From positions 1,966,001 to 2,030,000 of the forward strand of contig JAKOON010000050.1 in the NCBI GenBank assembly GCA_022577435.1: a stretch of 64,000 bases of DNA, in the 5' to 3' direction. Within the stretch, counting starts at the first letter, position 1. Each line of letters starts with the position of its first letter. Origin of the DNA: Embiotoca jacksoni. Taxonomy: Eukaryota > Chordata > Actinopteri > Embiotocidae. The notes under the pieces were generated by a model. The model had not been told where the DNA came from, searched no databases, and was given only the letters and a program-made list of their open reading frames with translations. Of this stretch, positions 1 through 15,000 are shown one piece after another. Made by a program: the position numbers and the translations under genes.

Positions 1-2754
1 TAACCGCTTTTGAAAAATACTTTTGGACCTGCTGTAAAAAAAAAAAATGAAGTGGAGGTTTTATGTGGGCCAAGGACAAAGACTTGTATTCTCAAATACT
101 GCAAAAACAAAAGGTTAATAATAAGTAATAAAGCTTAATTTGCCAATGTTATCAGTGATCACTCTATATACTAAATATAACCATGGATATTATTTCTTGC
201 ATACAAAACAAACAGTAATATTGAAGTAGCCTTGAATCATCAGCGTGATGTTGTTGTGCTTGTCCAAAATTTGAGACTTTGTGTGTTAATAGCGTCAGTA
301 AAACACTCAAAAGTGAATATTTTACGCCTCATCCAGTCCGTGTAAATACTCTTTCACTACTGCATCCATCGTCAACCAGGTCACAACACAAACCAGTCAA
401 AACAAACCTTACTTTTACCATTTACTTGATACAGCGATGGCTTACAGTGAAGGATGGAGAAATTGACCCCCAAGGATAGTTGCTCAATGTCAAGGTCACT
501 GGTGAGTTGTCAGAGCTTCAAGGAAAAATCCATTACTGAGGCAAGGGAAAGGTGTAATATTTGTCATTCTCAAATGAGCAGCAGCTATTTCTTGCCCATT
601 GGTCAGGTTCGCACCCTTTGGGAGTTTCACTTGACCATGGCAACTGTTATGGCTTTATGGTTTAAGGAAAACCACAAACGAGTCTCCATCTTGGATTTCC
701 TGTTTTGCATGTGACATATGCCTGTAGATCAAATAGAGGTGGCTTTTTACCCAATGGTGAATATGAAAATGAAACATCACTTACATTTTAGTTAATGAAG
801 AAGATTTTGACAACAGTACTAAATGAAAGAGTACTACTACAAATTGGGCTGAATTTGGCTCGAAATGTCCACTTTTGACCTCAAAAAAGTCAAATAACAG
901 TTTATGTGATCACAAAACCACATCATACACTAGCCTTTTTGAATAGAATCCCTTGGATGTGGTTATTAATGCATTGCAACCGAGAGCAGCCTGCTGATGC
1001 ACACGTCGTTAAATTTTTTATTGAGCACTAAAAGCTTAGAAGTGAAAGAATCCTACAAAACCACCAACCAACTCAAAAACAAGTATTTCTTTCTAATCGT
1101 GCTGAAACAAGTAAAACTGGTACACAACCTCACCCAGTAGACTTTATTAATTGTTTTTGAAGTTGACTCTTTAATACTACTGTAGGTTAAATTCCCTGTT
1201 AAAATGCCGATTATGTGTGAAAGGGACCACATAATAATACAAAATTCCACTGTCAAGCCGAGATTATCTCAAAATAAAGCTAGAAGGATTTAGTGAAGAG
1301 TCCGTGACCCTTTTTATCGCAGTCTTATTGTGCAAAGAGATGAAATGATTGCGCAAGAGAGACATTTAAAACTGGGTTACACTGACAGTTCCCTCTGAGA
1401 ACTGCTTTGACGAAGATTCAAAATTTAATCTGTTTATATTTAGCTGCTTCATGATTGAATAATGCATCCCTCTTACATGCAAAAACAACTGCAGGGTGTC
1501 AGCGATAATGAAAAATGGATACATTCAACATAGTTCCACAAAAAAAAAAAAAAGTTCACTTTTGCATTTCTCCTCTGCAAACTCTGCCAACCAAATCCAT
1601 CATTAACGGCATTAAATCCATGAGACATCAACCAACCTGCGGAGGAACGAAGGGAAAAGCCAGCGGAATAGCTTACGATTAATTCCATCAGTGGCTAAAT
1701 CCGTTTGTAAAGATTTATGGATTTGTAATTAGCATAAACACAAAGGAGATCGATAACAATGACATTATCTCTGCTGAACTAATCGGTTTATTCACACATC
1801 ACAACGAGGCGGAGTAAATCTTTTGTTTAAAGATGTATCATCCCTGCACTGTATTTGGGTGTTAAGATACTTTGACAACAAAGTGTGACAATGGCAAGAG
1901 CCCATACAGATTTGGGATTATTGTATCCTGTTAATCTTATGTAGAATCAAGGAAGTGGCCGATATCAATCCAAAGTCAAATTTATTTGAAAATGGAGGAT
2001 ATTGCTTCATGTCAACAGGTCATATGTTTGAGCAAAAATGTACGCCATACAATAAGAGCTCCAGTCATTCTGCAGAATTCTCCGGTGATCTTACTCAAAG
2101 CAAACCTCCCCAACAGATCAAACCGATCTGAAATAGTGCATTGATTGTGTCACATTCAGGCTACCCGAGATAGGGAGGAATTCCTGTGCCATCTTGTGGA
2201 TTGCACCACTGTGCGAGGAGTGCTTTAGAGAGAATCTTTGCACCATCTCTTGATTGACACTGTGTCATCTCGCTGTCAGGCAGATAAATGGAGCTCAAGG
2301 GTCGGATTCCCTGACGGCTCCGAGCTTGAGGAGAAATGCCAGGAAGCCAGCAGGCACTTGTGTTTTTAATAGAAACCAGTTCAAAAAAAAAAAAAAGATC
2401 TGTCATTTCCTCATTCACTGTTGGTGACTTCTAGAGGCCATTAAGAGCAACTTCTCCCTCCCGTGTGCTACCACAAACCTATCCGAAGCATCCACTAAGT
2501 CGGTGCACCTGCTTTCAGATCGTTTTTCATTTTAAGAAATGACTTGCAAATGTTATGCAAGAGCATCTGTCTGCATTTACATATCACAGTGTGCATGTGT
2601 GTACGCACATGTAGATGCATGTAGCGCGCGAGGGACCAGAGAAACGATGTTTGCGGAATGTTGATTAACAAGTTTACCATGCTGAAGTTGTTTCACCCAC
2701 ATTTCATGTATTTGTTTAAACTATATGATGAGGAACCCAAATGAGCTATGTAGC

Positions 2755-2799
<45 letters not shown>

Positions 2800-5600
2800 C
2801 GTGAGGTTGTGAAAGACAAAGTGAGAGAAAGGGTGCGTGATAAAAAAAAAATGCGGTGATCGTTAAGTACAGTATGTGCAGGTACAGTATTTCATCCTGA
2901 GATGAGCCACTCCATCTCCTCCTCTGCTCAATAAAAGCCTATTTCAACACATAATTTGTGGAATCAAGTCTTGGACATGAATAATGTTTAATTTATGATC
3001 ACAACAGCCGTCGGTGTTTGAGCAAGAAATGCATCCGTTGGAGAGTTTGTCGGAGAGCTGATGTAAAGAGAACAATATGTCTTGGCTGAATTGTGTTTGC
3101 AACATGGTTCTTTGGATGTCCTGTGATTGCGTGACGCGTTGTGTCAACTGGCGGGAACGTACTGTAGTTTTGGTGTAGCACCAGGCTGCGGCTCAGTGGT
3201 GCCTCAACTATTTGAACCCCTTAAATGCATACCTTGGAATGTTGTTGTTGTTGTTGACGACTTGGGACTTGTGCATTTTTGCAATTACGTCCGCAGCTCC
3301 ATGCTATTCCTCAAACTATTTGTTTGGTGTCAATAATAATAAAAGCACTCCATAGATAAAAAAAAAAAATAAATAACCGCTCCACATCATCATAGCAAAC
3401 TATGTACCCAGACTGTAACCAGTAACATTATGAACATCCCATAGAGGTGTTGTTCAACTAATGATAAACTACAAGAAAACAGTTATCAACTCACCTGTTC
3501 ACGTTGCGAAGGTAAACTTCTTATCTAAGATGAAACCAATGTGACAAAAGTCTGTTGAAAGATGTGATGTATTTTAGGTTTACTTGGTCACAGCTGTTTG
3601 AAGCTATAGTCCTTTTTGTTGATACAAGAAAAATGAGTTATTCTTTGTTTTAACTGGTCTGAGCAGCCGATTCTGTCCATATATTGTAAATAAAAGTGGA
3701 TGTAGCTTATGAGTCTGAAAAGTGAAGCCAATGCGGAAAGTGTCTTCAAGTGGAACACCACTGAGGGTTGCCAGGGGGTGTTGCTACAAAGCCTCTGGCT
3801 CCGTAGACTCTCATTGAAATTCTCTCATAAAATAGCCGATAAAGTTCATCAGATTTGGAGATTTGGAGTCATTTGCTAAATTCACTCCCTCTGATCAGTG
3901 TTCTGGAAATAATTCCATCATTAATTAGATATTAGGCCTCAAAGATGCGGTATTTGGAACGTGTCTGGTTTGATTGACAGGCCTGTGGGGCAGTCAGGTT
4001 TCCACTATTGCTGGGCGGGGCCTGGTGTACTCAGGTTGCCAGTCAGATTAAGTCAGATTCCTCCCTCACTCCTCCACAGCTTGCCCAAATACGGTCTCTT
4101 CTGGCTCCAAAAAAAAAGACGGTGATCGCCAAAATGCCGAACTTGAGACTTTACGCTTGGCTGCAGTTCGGTTTCGTCTTATTTAATCTAATGTTAATTC
4201 AATTCATCTCTAAAATTCCCTATTTACTTGTTTTTTTTGTGTGTGTGATTATGGACCGTGATTTGTGTCCAATAATACATTAAGAATTGAGGAAACTGCT
4301 CAGAATTGGCACGTACAGTTGTTACGCAAATCTCATTGATCTGTAGATGGCTACTCGGAGAACATTCTGGTGATACCACCAAGCTGTTTGTATTTTGATT
4401 GCACTGAAATGTATCTTTAGAATTTAGAAACTGAAAACCACTCAAATGTATTTTAAACTCTGCAGATCTTGCAGTTAGATAATCCCTCCAGTCAATTTGC
4501 ACCGCAGCCTCTTGCAAGCGTGTGCAAAAATGATTTCAAACAAAGCACAATCCACTTCTTCCTCCATGATGGTTCTTCCTCGACTTGTTGGAAGGGGATG
4601 ACTTACAGAGGAACTGTGGCGGCCGGCCATGAACTTGGCTGCGTTTGCTGACTCAGTAAAGGACATTAGCATACAGCTGCCATTAGCCAGGCTGCAGCTG
4701 CTGTGAGTGCCTTCCTTAGTTTGCTAAAAGGAAGAGATAGTATGTTGCGCTAACTGGTGTGTGTGTGTGTGTGACAGAGGGTTCATAAGGCGTACACTCA
4801 CAGTCCACAGAGATTTTAGTGGATGCTTCCCACTTTCCAGGTGACTGATGGTGTTATGAAACACAAATTGCAATTCCTTAAGCACGGTCCTTTGCATAAC
4901 TTACATAATATAAGGCGTAGAGAAAATATGAATCCATTTAGTTAAATATGTCCTGCCTCGTGTACACATTTCTACATTATCATAAACTCACAGACTTTTA
5001 GGAAATACGGTCTCAACAAATCGCGTTTCCTTTAACAGCTCTGAATTAATTTGTGCTTGTTCCCAAACCCCACCCCGAGAAAGCCATCTTTTTATGTCTG
5101 GTTGAAACTGAATCACAGTCCGTCAGAGTTGAGGTGATGTTGCAGGCAGATTGCTTATCTGTCAGGATCACAGCGGACACAAACAGGTTGCTGATGCTGC
5201 TGCTTAAACCTGTCTCAGTCAGGCCTAGATCATCAAATCTGGCCCTGTCTCCCATGATATATTGACAGCATTGCATTTGTCTCCCCCTTCCCCTACCAAG
5301 CTGAATTCCTCACCAATCCTGTGCCTGGTTATCAGACCATCATAAAGAATGTATGACAGGACCTTAGAGCAGTGAGGGATGGTTTCAGTGAAGCCGGTAG
5401 GGCCGGTGAAGATGGAATAACGCAGGATGGGGCGGCAGATGGCAGCTTGACTTACAGCCTTGATTCCTTTCACAATCACCTTGAAACCTCATACCTTGGA
5501 CACTGTTTGAGAATTTGTTCAACTGTGTGATCTGGTGCTTTATAAAGTCTAAGGAGGAAGGCCAGTCAAGTTCAGCTTCAATATAACACCCACACCGCTC
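1..5600. other. Gene-free AT-rich block
   Basis: No exon-like reading frame, RNA gene or full transposon could be supported here. Short open frames on both strands lack protein-like composition and match no family I recognise. The block contains a (GT)n microsatellite near 2.76 kb, a shorter GT tract near 4.76 kb and several A-runs. It belongs to the non-coding desert upstream of tyrp1. Confidence 0.6.
2757..2797. repeat. (GT)n microsatellite
   Basis: About 20 uninterrupted GT units. This is typical vertebrate dinucleotide repeat DNA and would be length-polymorphic. Confidence 0.97.
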
Positions 5601-5745
5601 AGGTTTGCCAAGGCAAGTTTCTTTGTATGGCACATTTCAGCAACAAGGCATCCCATAATTGCTTTACATAAAACATAAAAGGCACCGAGACAAAATGTTA
5701 AAGCAACTGGTGGAAAATTAAAAGAAAATACATTTTAAGTAAATG
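5601..5745 (-). repeat. Teleost interspersed repeat (SINE/LINE-tail-like), minus strand
   Basis: The segment starts with a GCCAAGGCAAG-type short tandem tail and continues through a block resembling GTATGGCACATTTCAGCAAC and CTTTACATAAAACATAAAAGG. From memory this is the 3' part of a very common teleost retroposed repeat, read here from its 3' end, so the element lies on the minus strand. Its 5' limit is not visible and the family name is not assigned. Divergence suggests an old copy. Confidence 0.55.
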
Positions 5746-7970
5746 TTATTCGGGGAATCTTTGTGTTTGAACTCATTCAAGTTTAAATGAGACTCGTTTT
5801 TGCCGCCTCTCGAGAACACATTTAAGATCTCAAATAAAGGTTACTAAATTGCGTGTTTATTCCAAAAGTTGACATATTTATTTTGCACCCGTTTTGCGAA
5901 GAGCAATTTGATATCAGGTGCAAAGTGCTCTATTTAAATGAGGGTTTGCGTGGCTCCTCCTTGTTGTTGGCTGTCAATCATCATTCAGTTCATTCAATAA
6001 CTTTGAAATGTCACCACTGGACAAATGATATGTCCGAATCATTTTTCCCTCTGTCATCTCAAAAGTGTTTCCACGGGTGTAAAACCACGTTCTCTGCGTA
6101 TCCTTTGGTTTTCCTGCGTCTCCTTCTCACCACAATAAGAGCAGCCGTCTCTCCCGATGTGCGCATCTACTAAAATAGACACGCAATCACAGCATGTGGT
6201 GTCTAGTTTGCACGTGATATTTTTTTCTTTTTGTTGTTGTTGTTGTTGTTGTTTATGTCCATTTAGTTTTGTCGAAGAGACAGATAGGTTACACAGCTTA
6301 GCCATTTACCAGAGAAGTTGAATTCCCTGGAAGCCTTGATTGGTCATGGTCGGAAAACCCCAAACTCCAAGTCCTCTTCACAAATTGTGATCTCCAGAGA
6401 TAAACTTGGACCTAGATCAATACAATTGGCAGGATAGTGACGTCAAATCTAATTAAGATTGCCTATGTGTCACAATGGTACCAATCTGTGCTGGGTGGGC
6501 CCAATGTCAGCATGGGCTACCGCAAGGTTATTTTTCTTCCATTGTTTGAGGCTTAGAGACACCTCCAGAGAGATCCCTACAGCCAAGACACTATTATCTG
6601 GCAAAGGTTTGGGACAATCACACTGTCCTTCTCTCATTTCTTGTAAAGGTCCCTCTTCAATTAATCTCGGAGCCAGATCTTTTTATGCTCTCCTGTACGG
6701 ACCCAATGAAAAGAGACTTTTTCAAAAGAAGCTTGTGAACAGTTTGGCTTTCTGCGCTGAAAGAGAACAAAGAGGGATTATGTCATATGGAGTAAACTGG
6801 GGAGGAGAGGATGTAGCTGGCTGACTCTGATGCTGTCTTGATAATGCTGTGTTGTTACCTGTGACGGAAAGTGTTGTGCTCGAATTCACAAAGCGATCTT
6901 TGCATTTCAGTCCAATTTTTGAATCCCTTCAGCTGCACTCAATCGTCCATATCGCTCCAATGTGCAGATTACATACGAAGGGAAATGTTATTTTCATTGG
7001 CCTTTCTCTGCAAATCTCCCAGCAGGTCTGCTCTTGTTTAATTTGCAGTATAAGATTGCAGATATACTTTATCTTCTGCCCTGCAACTCTAAAGTGCCCC
7101 GTGGCATGATTGACTTTGAGCTATTACAGTAGTTCACTCATATATATGACCTAATTGTTACCTAATCGTTCATTGGTTTTCCGGTCTGTTCTGTAGCAAC
7201 GCATCATTATGTTCTGGAGAGTCTGTGATTCTGAGTTGTTCAGGAGCTGCTCATTAATAATCCATTAATTATCAGGTCGGTGTTGATTCAGTCCTCACTC
7301 CTGTAACATATTTCTATATACAGTATTCTAGTTTTGTACAACATACACTTGTTTAGGTTTATCCATTGCATGAGTTGGTCATGATAACTTTGTCTTTACC
7401 AATTTAAATGATGAGAAAAAATTTAAGTCAGATGGGACAAGAAACATGAGAAAAAAAAAACTTTATTTTACAGATTTATACAAACTACCAGTTTAGTGAA
7501 CTTACTGGGGAAACAAAAAGTCAAAATACAAAATCATCAGCAAACCTGTCGATTATGAGCATCCATCATTTACAGAGGTGGGTAGACTTCCTACTTCAGC
7601 GTTAACTCGCCATATTTGGCATAGTTATTGATTTCCAGGCAACATTTCATGTGCTCTCACTTTTGCGTCCTATAAGAGTAATGTAGATCATCTCAGCATA
7701 CTGTTGGTATATCAGATAAATTGGAGCAATTATCACAATGAGTACAGTATCATCATAATCATCAGACACTTCTTGAAAACTTGACCCAAGTTCAAATAAA
7801 CCAGTAATATCCTGTAAGTTAAAGGTACCCTGTGGAGCTGTTGACCACTTGTAGCATTATGGAGAACTGTTGTTTTCAGTGAGTCCTCATTCTGTCTGTA
7901 TAGTGCATGCATATGAAGAGGTATATTCAAGCTGGCCACATGATAGAAAATTCTGTGTTCTTGTTTTCAT
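5746..7970. other. Gene-free block
   Basis: Nothing coding could be supported. A (GTT)n tract lies at 6232-6253. An open frame at 6459-6824 on the plus strand (121 codons) has no recognisable domain and no convincing splice context. Confidence 0.55.
6232..6253. repeat. (GTT)n trinucleotide repeat
   Basis: Seven or so consecutive GTT units next to a T-rich stretch. Confidence 0.9.
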
Positions 7971-8099
7971 GCTATTCCACTAATCAACAGTTGGCGGCAG
8001 TAATGCCTTAAAAGGCGCAGAAATGTTGTCAGCGCAGGCCTGAAGAAGAATACTGCGAGCACGTAAGCATGGAGGTAAAGTATGACTTTTCTAAGAATA

Positions 8100-8977
8100 A
8101 GCTTTGAAAATGTTTTACGAGGAAGGAAATGCGTTCGACACGTTTGTTCGACATCGAGGATACAAACTGAATGTAACTTTAGTCACAGTGACGATAACAA
8201 GCAACTTTAAAAACCTCAGAAAAGCAAACTTATCCGAGGTAAACATTTCCCATTGCAGTTTAAGACAACTTTAATTGCGAATCGGAAATAGTTCATTAAT
8301 CTCACCCATGTAAATTGAAACACTACAATTCCAAGATTGTTGTTTTGTATGTTGGCAACAATTGTTTTATTTGCCCAAGCTCAACCATTAACAAACCCTG
8401 CAGCTGCCTTTTATAATTTGTGTTTCTTCCACAAATTTTATCAGACCATCTTGTAATAATGCTTCTGCCTGCTTCGTCGCTTTTCATTACAAAAAGGAAT
8501 TTTATGAATAACACTTCAATTCATAGGCAGACAATGTTGTTCCATGCAAAAAGAGACCGACCATTTACAAATCAGCAACCTGCAGCGCCATGGAGACGAG
8601 ACAAAGAGAAACTCAATTGGAATCTTTATTAACTGTTACAAACTTCAAATTTCCCCTAAAAAGGCTCCAGTTCAAGAAGCTGATAAAAACAAATCCAACA
8701 AATTGTATTGTGTTCATTAGTTAGAAATAACAAATGTTCTCTCCTTAACCAACCTTGCTTACATGTAATCAGTTCAATATAACCTTGAAAAATGCAAACC
8801 AGGCAGTTGTGTTGGGTTGGTTAATTCATTTCTGAATTGCCGTGCCTGCCTGCATGTGGAACACAGTAAGATTAATTCTGTGAATTTATGTATTTCGGAA
8901 AAGTGCAAAGATAAATGTTTATGTGGATAAAGCAGCCAAGATATAATGTTGCTCTTCGGCCTGAGCGGTGTATGGTG

Positions 8978-9012
<35 letters not shown>

Positions 9013-12000
9013 CAAAGTTGTTTTAAAGTCAAATGGATTGTAATAGGAACCCAAGATGCACTCTGTTCCTTACTCCGAGGATTAGGTAATGTGTAGAACA
9101 AAAGAGATATGAATAATTTATTGGCCATTGCATGCATTGCGGTCATACACATACAAGTGTTAGTTTAAAAATTCAGTGTGTGAACTCCAAACATGTTCGC
9201 AAAGAGATTAAAAATAGACCGTTTTAGGGTTATTAAATTGTCTGCAAAAGTCTACTTGAACTTTATATTGAATACTCAAATTGTCCAAGTGTCCTTTCTC
9301 AAAAGATTTTAGATTCTCCTCGGAATCAAATCATCTGCAGCTCGCATTTTCATCATCACCTCTCCATTAATAATTAGGAAATCCATTATTTGTGACGTTT
9401 TTCATCACAGCACTCCAGAAAAAAAATGTGGTCCACACTTGAAGTTGCTCGTGGTTGCTGAGCAATGAAAAATTCAGGTGTTTCATATGATTAATATTTT
9501 CAGTTGATTTGACAAAAACACTTTTGCTGGGTGGAGAAAAGCTCCATTATGATATGACTGTAGCGCCGTGGGCCACATTCAGACTTTTCTTTTTCTTCTT
9601 TTTTTTTTCCTTGAAAAAGCACTGTAATGGGGACTTCATCTTTTTTCTTTTGGGGCTATTCTATAAAAAGGTGCCAGTGTCTGAGGTCCCAGTGGTACCT
9701 ATTACGGCAACCTAGTAGTCATTAATCACGGACGAGTAAGCATTTCAACGCAGTGTCCGCCCAGAGTTTCCAATAGCCATTCATTAACAGTTTCCACCGC
9801 CACCTCTTTTCTTAGCATCTGCCTCCTCCTCTCCATCGCTCCCACCTGGACTCTATGGAGTTGGTCCTTTTCTTGCTGACATACCTGCTTTTCATTTCCT
9901 GTGTTATGTAGAAACAGTAGAAGAGGGTGTAGTCGCCTTTCTATATACTTCAGGAAAAATCTTAAACCAACCTTTGCAAAAGTTTTGCACTTTTTCTGTT
10001 CCTTATTAAAGTTGTTGTTTCTCAGAAAAGCCTCTTCCTGTTACACACAGTACAGTGTGTCTACATAAACAGCATTGTCTCCTGGAAACTGACAACCCTC
10101 TGTCTTTAATTGCATTCATCTATCTTGGGTTGCAACCAGGTCTACATGCAGCAGTGATGTAGGCGTAGAAATGTTTTTATCAAAGGCGTTATAATTTTTT
10201 TGAAGCTGTCATATGGCACCACTACGAAAACAACCAAACTTCTCAAGCAGCTTGGTAGTTACTTTGGTACGATAAGAAGGTACCGCTTCCTCCCATCTGT
10301 AAAAACATTTGTGTTCATATCGTGCGTGCTGCTGGTTCGTGTGACATGGGAAGATAATCTGTCAAACATCATGCAATAGAGTGGCCAGTGGGGAAATTAT
10401 ACACATTATTAATGGTCTCCATGATCTCTCAGGGGCTTTCCATTATAATTATTGACTTTTTCCCCTTCTTGTCTTGTGTTTTTTACATTAAATTAGAACA
10501 GGGTCAGCATCTGGGAAAGTAGCTGCAAAACAGAAAACTAAAGCATGAATAGCTGTGTGGTTGGCAAGGCTTTGGTGTCACAGAAAGTAAGACCCTAAAC
10601 GAGTATATTTAGTTGTTTTTATTAGGATTTGTGCAAATATAGTTTAAAGCATTTCCCACAAATGATAATTAACTCTAAAAGGACCTTCAAACTGCCTCCT
10701 TTGAGTACAAATTGTTCTCATAAACAAACCAAACTGGGCCATTAAAAAAAAAAAAAAAAAAAATGTGGAAGAAGTCTCTCAAATTAAGAGCAGTTTGCTT
10801 CAACAGAAAGGAGCAGCCAGCATTTTAAAGGATCTTTGTACATATTTTTCTCTGACTTTGAGTAGAAATAATTTTTAGATTTTACATTTAAATCTCCAAA
10901 ACTCATTACCAAGTTGGATATACGTGGCACCAGCACTATTTTCTCCTTTCCCTTCCTGAGAAATAGGACATCAGGCATGTTGACAATGGCCAAAAACCTG
11001 ACAACATACACCTGAGTGATTTGGCTTTCTGCAATGATTGATTAGTCGGAGCTCTCGGCCTCTTCATTGATATGCAACAGAGACGGGAGGAACTTTCTTC
11101 TCAAGATAATTTGGCTACAATTACAGTGAACTTCCCACCTCTGCAGCACCTTACTTAATATTAATCACCTGAAGAGGGATAACCCAAAGTGCTGATCAGC
11201 AGATAAGCCGGGAGATCCCTCCTCCTCAGCTTACCTAGTGTCATATAGGACATTAACCCTGAGAGTTAGATTTCCCCTGGCAGCAGCCTAAACAAAATGA
11301 TTGCTAATCATTTGTCGTCTGCTCCCTGGAAGACTGTGAGTATAAGTCTGCATCGATTAAATGGCAAGAAAGAGAGAATGAGATAGAGCAGCCTTGGTAG
11401 CCTGACTAATGCTGATGACGGGGTGGGGGGAATGTGACAGCAGAAATCGGCCAATATAAGGTCATCTGAGGATGAGACTACATGCATGAAAGTGCTAAAC
11501 GTGTGGGTTCGGCTTTCGGGGAAGGCAAATTCCAGCGTTTTGCCACTTTTTGTCGTTTATATCAGTTGGATTCCAAATGTATGCTTAACTTAATGTTTTC
11601 TTAATATAATTAATATATTATATGCTAATAACATTAAAAAGTACGACTCGTATAAAGACAAAGTTATTTTTTTGAACTTGAGAGTTTCTGAACGATGAAC
11701 AAATCAAAGGTAAACACCCCTGTGGCCACATAAAGAATGGCAGAGCCATTACTCATATCCTGGAACAAAATGAATAGGCCAAAGTCTACCATACTGTGGG
11801 TGCATGAGTAATGCAGGGTCTTGGCTGCTGGTATGTTTCAGAACAGAAGCTAACAGCACTTGCCAATTCCACGATAAATATCAGATAGTCTGGCAGTACA
11901 TTTTGGAAATTGAGCTCCATGATGGAGAGGAAATTGCCATCAGGCTGATGCATTGTTAAAGACAAGCAGGAACAGCTGGTGGCCTTTTCCAAGATTATCC

Positions 12001-15000
12001 AGCTCTTGATGTTTTTTGGACTTCTTGCTGGTGGTAAGATTTTGTACCCTCCTCTATTCCTCTCCACAGTAAATCTCCTCTCCTTGGTTTATTACTGCAT
12101 TTTATCCCCATGGAGGCTTTAAACTCCGACAGAGGATGCAAAACTTGAGAAAATTTGGACAAGGAGTCGAGGAGTCGGCGTTCATGTAGAATCTTAACTA
12201 CAGCTCCATTAACTCCCAGTAATGATGCATGCCATCCATCTGTTTGCCTGTTGGTGCTTTTCGAGATGGCACTCTGTTGCATGCCGCGTGCCCTCTCTCA
12301 TTCTGGGCAGGATTCGAAGCCTCGCAATTGCAAGTGAAAGAGCAAAAATGTTGAAGGAGCATCTGAGCTGTTGTGAACAAAATGGTCCGTGTTGTCAGGG
12401 CTCACAGTTTATGTGTGGGAGAAAGGGAGAGTAAAAGAGAGTGTGAAAGCCCACTGTACCTTTGTGGTTTTTGGTGCTGTGAAATGTATTTGTCTGCAGC
12501 CCCTTTCGGAGGGCTCACGAAGCAGTTTGACAACTGAAGATGTGTTTTCTTGATGTGAGAATCAGCTTCTGTGATGCGCAGGAAAACTTCTATTTTTTGC
12601 CCCCAAATGTTGTTTATGGGAAGCAAGTGTCAAAAAAGTACTTCAGTCTCCAAAGCGAATCTGATAAAAGTAACACTGTGCAAAGTGCATGCTCTTATTT
12701 TCGATCACTCAGCGCTGTATGAGAATTCAAAATTTGCTTGTGTGATTCTGGAAGTCAACTTTCCACTTTGAAGTGTGAGAGTGCAAAATGTATGCAACTC
12801 TCAACACAAGAAAGCAGATGGATTTCTCAGCTGAATATGCCTATTATTAAATTATATCGGCACACTGAGTTGCGAGGTGTTCAGCCTAATTACTATTCTT
12901 TTGAAAAATACTGGTGTTATTCTGGTATCATACAAAATGGAGGATGATGTCAAGAATAAATTTGTTTCCTAAACTCAATGCAGAATAATACATAATGCAT
13001 GCCAGCAAAACTTTGAGACTGTGTTAAATATATTCCTTCAATTATGACATTGAACTGGTGATACTAAATTGAAACATTCACAATGAGCACTTTTGCTTAA
13101 AGGGGAAATAAAAAATCTCTTCAGACCGATATACTCTCTATTGAAACTTGACTGATGGTGTTTCCATGTCCCGTTTTCAATACTATTATCCTCTGTAATG
13201 AAGGTCCCCTGAGAAACTGAGCGGTGTGACTAACCCTCTTGTACAACCACAGAACCTCATCAGATACAGTCTATACTCTATGGTTTTGTTCTGCATACCT
13301 GTGCAGCAATTTGTGCTTCCTCTATCTTCCGAGCAAGTGCCCCAAATACAGTTTACCCTGCTAAGATAAGGGCTGGATAATACGTTTCTCGTGTCAGTTC
13401 CCGGAATTACCTGACTCTCCTATTTGTCTCTGACTCTGGTTCTGGATTTTCTGGATGGTGCTGAGTATCTCTCACGGTATAATGAATCACCAGTGGTAGT
13501 ATACTATCAACCTTGCCCACACTTATCGGGATGTTTAGCCTAATGTAGACAAAGGGACTTACATTTTGCCCTTATGATGCCACGCGGTTAATAAGTGCAT
13601 GTGCGGTAAAGACAAGGACTATTTAATCAAGGATTCCCTTGCCGTGTCAAGATAGCTGGTTTCCTCGTAAGGCAAGGGGATTGTTTTGGAACAAAAGAGT
13701 GAAGGATGTACATTTTCTGCTGGCATTGCATCAGTTATCTTCCCATTTTCTTCAGACCCGTTGTTCATAAATAATTGTGTAAGTAAGTACTGTAGACAAA
13801 TCAACCCACCCCCTGACCTAACGCCCTAGAAATCAGCTTCAGCTAACCTGAGGTAACATACATCACATGTTGTCATTGCGTTATTGGAACATCCTGGAGT
13901 GTGTCAGAGCTGCTTTCTAATGACTGCGTTTGATGTGTAACTTGTCACTCCACCATCCACGGTCTAAACCAGAAGACACTGGAAACTAGATGAGACAGAA
14001 AACATGGAGAGACTCCAAACTGCTTTTCAAGCATCGCTTCAAATCCCTGGAAGACTTTGATTGGAAAGATTAGGCAGCAAACTCCCGGTCCATATGAGAG
14101 CTGAGAATAACGGGTGCCAGGAGGCAAGAGAGACACCACATCAGGGACCAATTTATATCATGACACTGTCAAGATGGCACCTCCGTGGTGTTACATCTGG
14201 AGGTGACTTGCACTGAACATTCAAAACTTATGTGCACGTATATTTGAATGTTATCAAGTTTAATCTGTACTGATCTCAGAAAGCAATAAGTCCTGGGAAC
14301 ATGCAAATCACTCTGTGAATAATTTTTTTTTTAAAAAGCTAATAAGCTCTTTGCCATTTATTAAGTTGATAACTTCTTTTAAATAACGAAAAGAACAAAA
14401 GCACACAGTGGTTATAGTATGTCTAAATAGCTTGACAACACTGAGCTCAAAGAGCATATTAATCGGATCGCGCTCTGAAATTTGTGATTATTTAATACCT
14501 GACGAACAAGCAGTACTTCATTTACACATTAACAAATCTGCTTCTGAATGTCAAATCAATCCATATGATGAAACTATCATTAAATGAGAAGAAAATGCTG
14601 ATACCGTCGTACCTTTTTTCAGAACATCAAGCCTCCTTTTGAGGCTTTCCTGCTCTGTTCTTGATTCAACAGCCGATTTAACATTCGACCCAGTTTCTGC
14701 GCGGTTCTCTACTGGGACGCAACCCAGAAGTGTCATACAGAAGAACCAGAATAATAAGGCCCCCACACTCTGGAAATGAAGTGAACGATGCTCTTGTTTA
14801 TGCTCTGCAGATTAACATACAAGCACAAGGCGTTTCTGTTAGGGTGATCTGCTTTTTGTTAGAAGCACGTACAGTCATCAGCTTGCATTATTGCAATCAA
14901 TGTGGATGGAAAAAGAGTCACAGAGAAACAGACATGATAAGTACAGCGTAATCCAATATGCGCTCATCTCATTTTGAAAGCTAATTATTCACACCCTGCT

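Noticed and set aside
5225..5633. Overlapping minus-strand frames near a retroposon tail, possible processed pseudogene
   Set aside because: I could not match the peptide to any family, and the neighbouring repeat explains only its edge.
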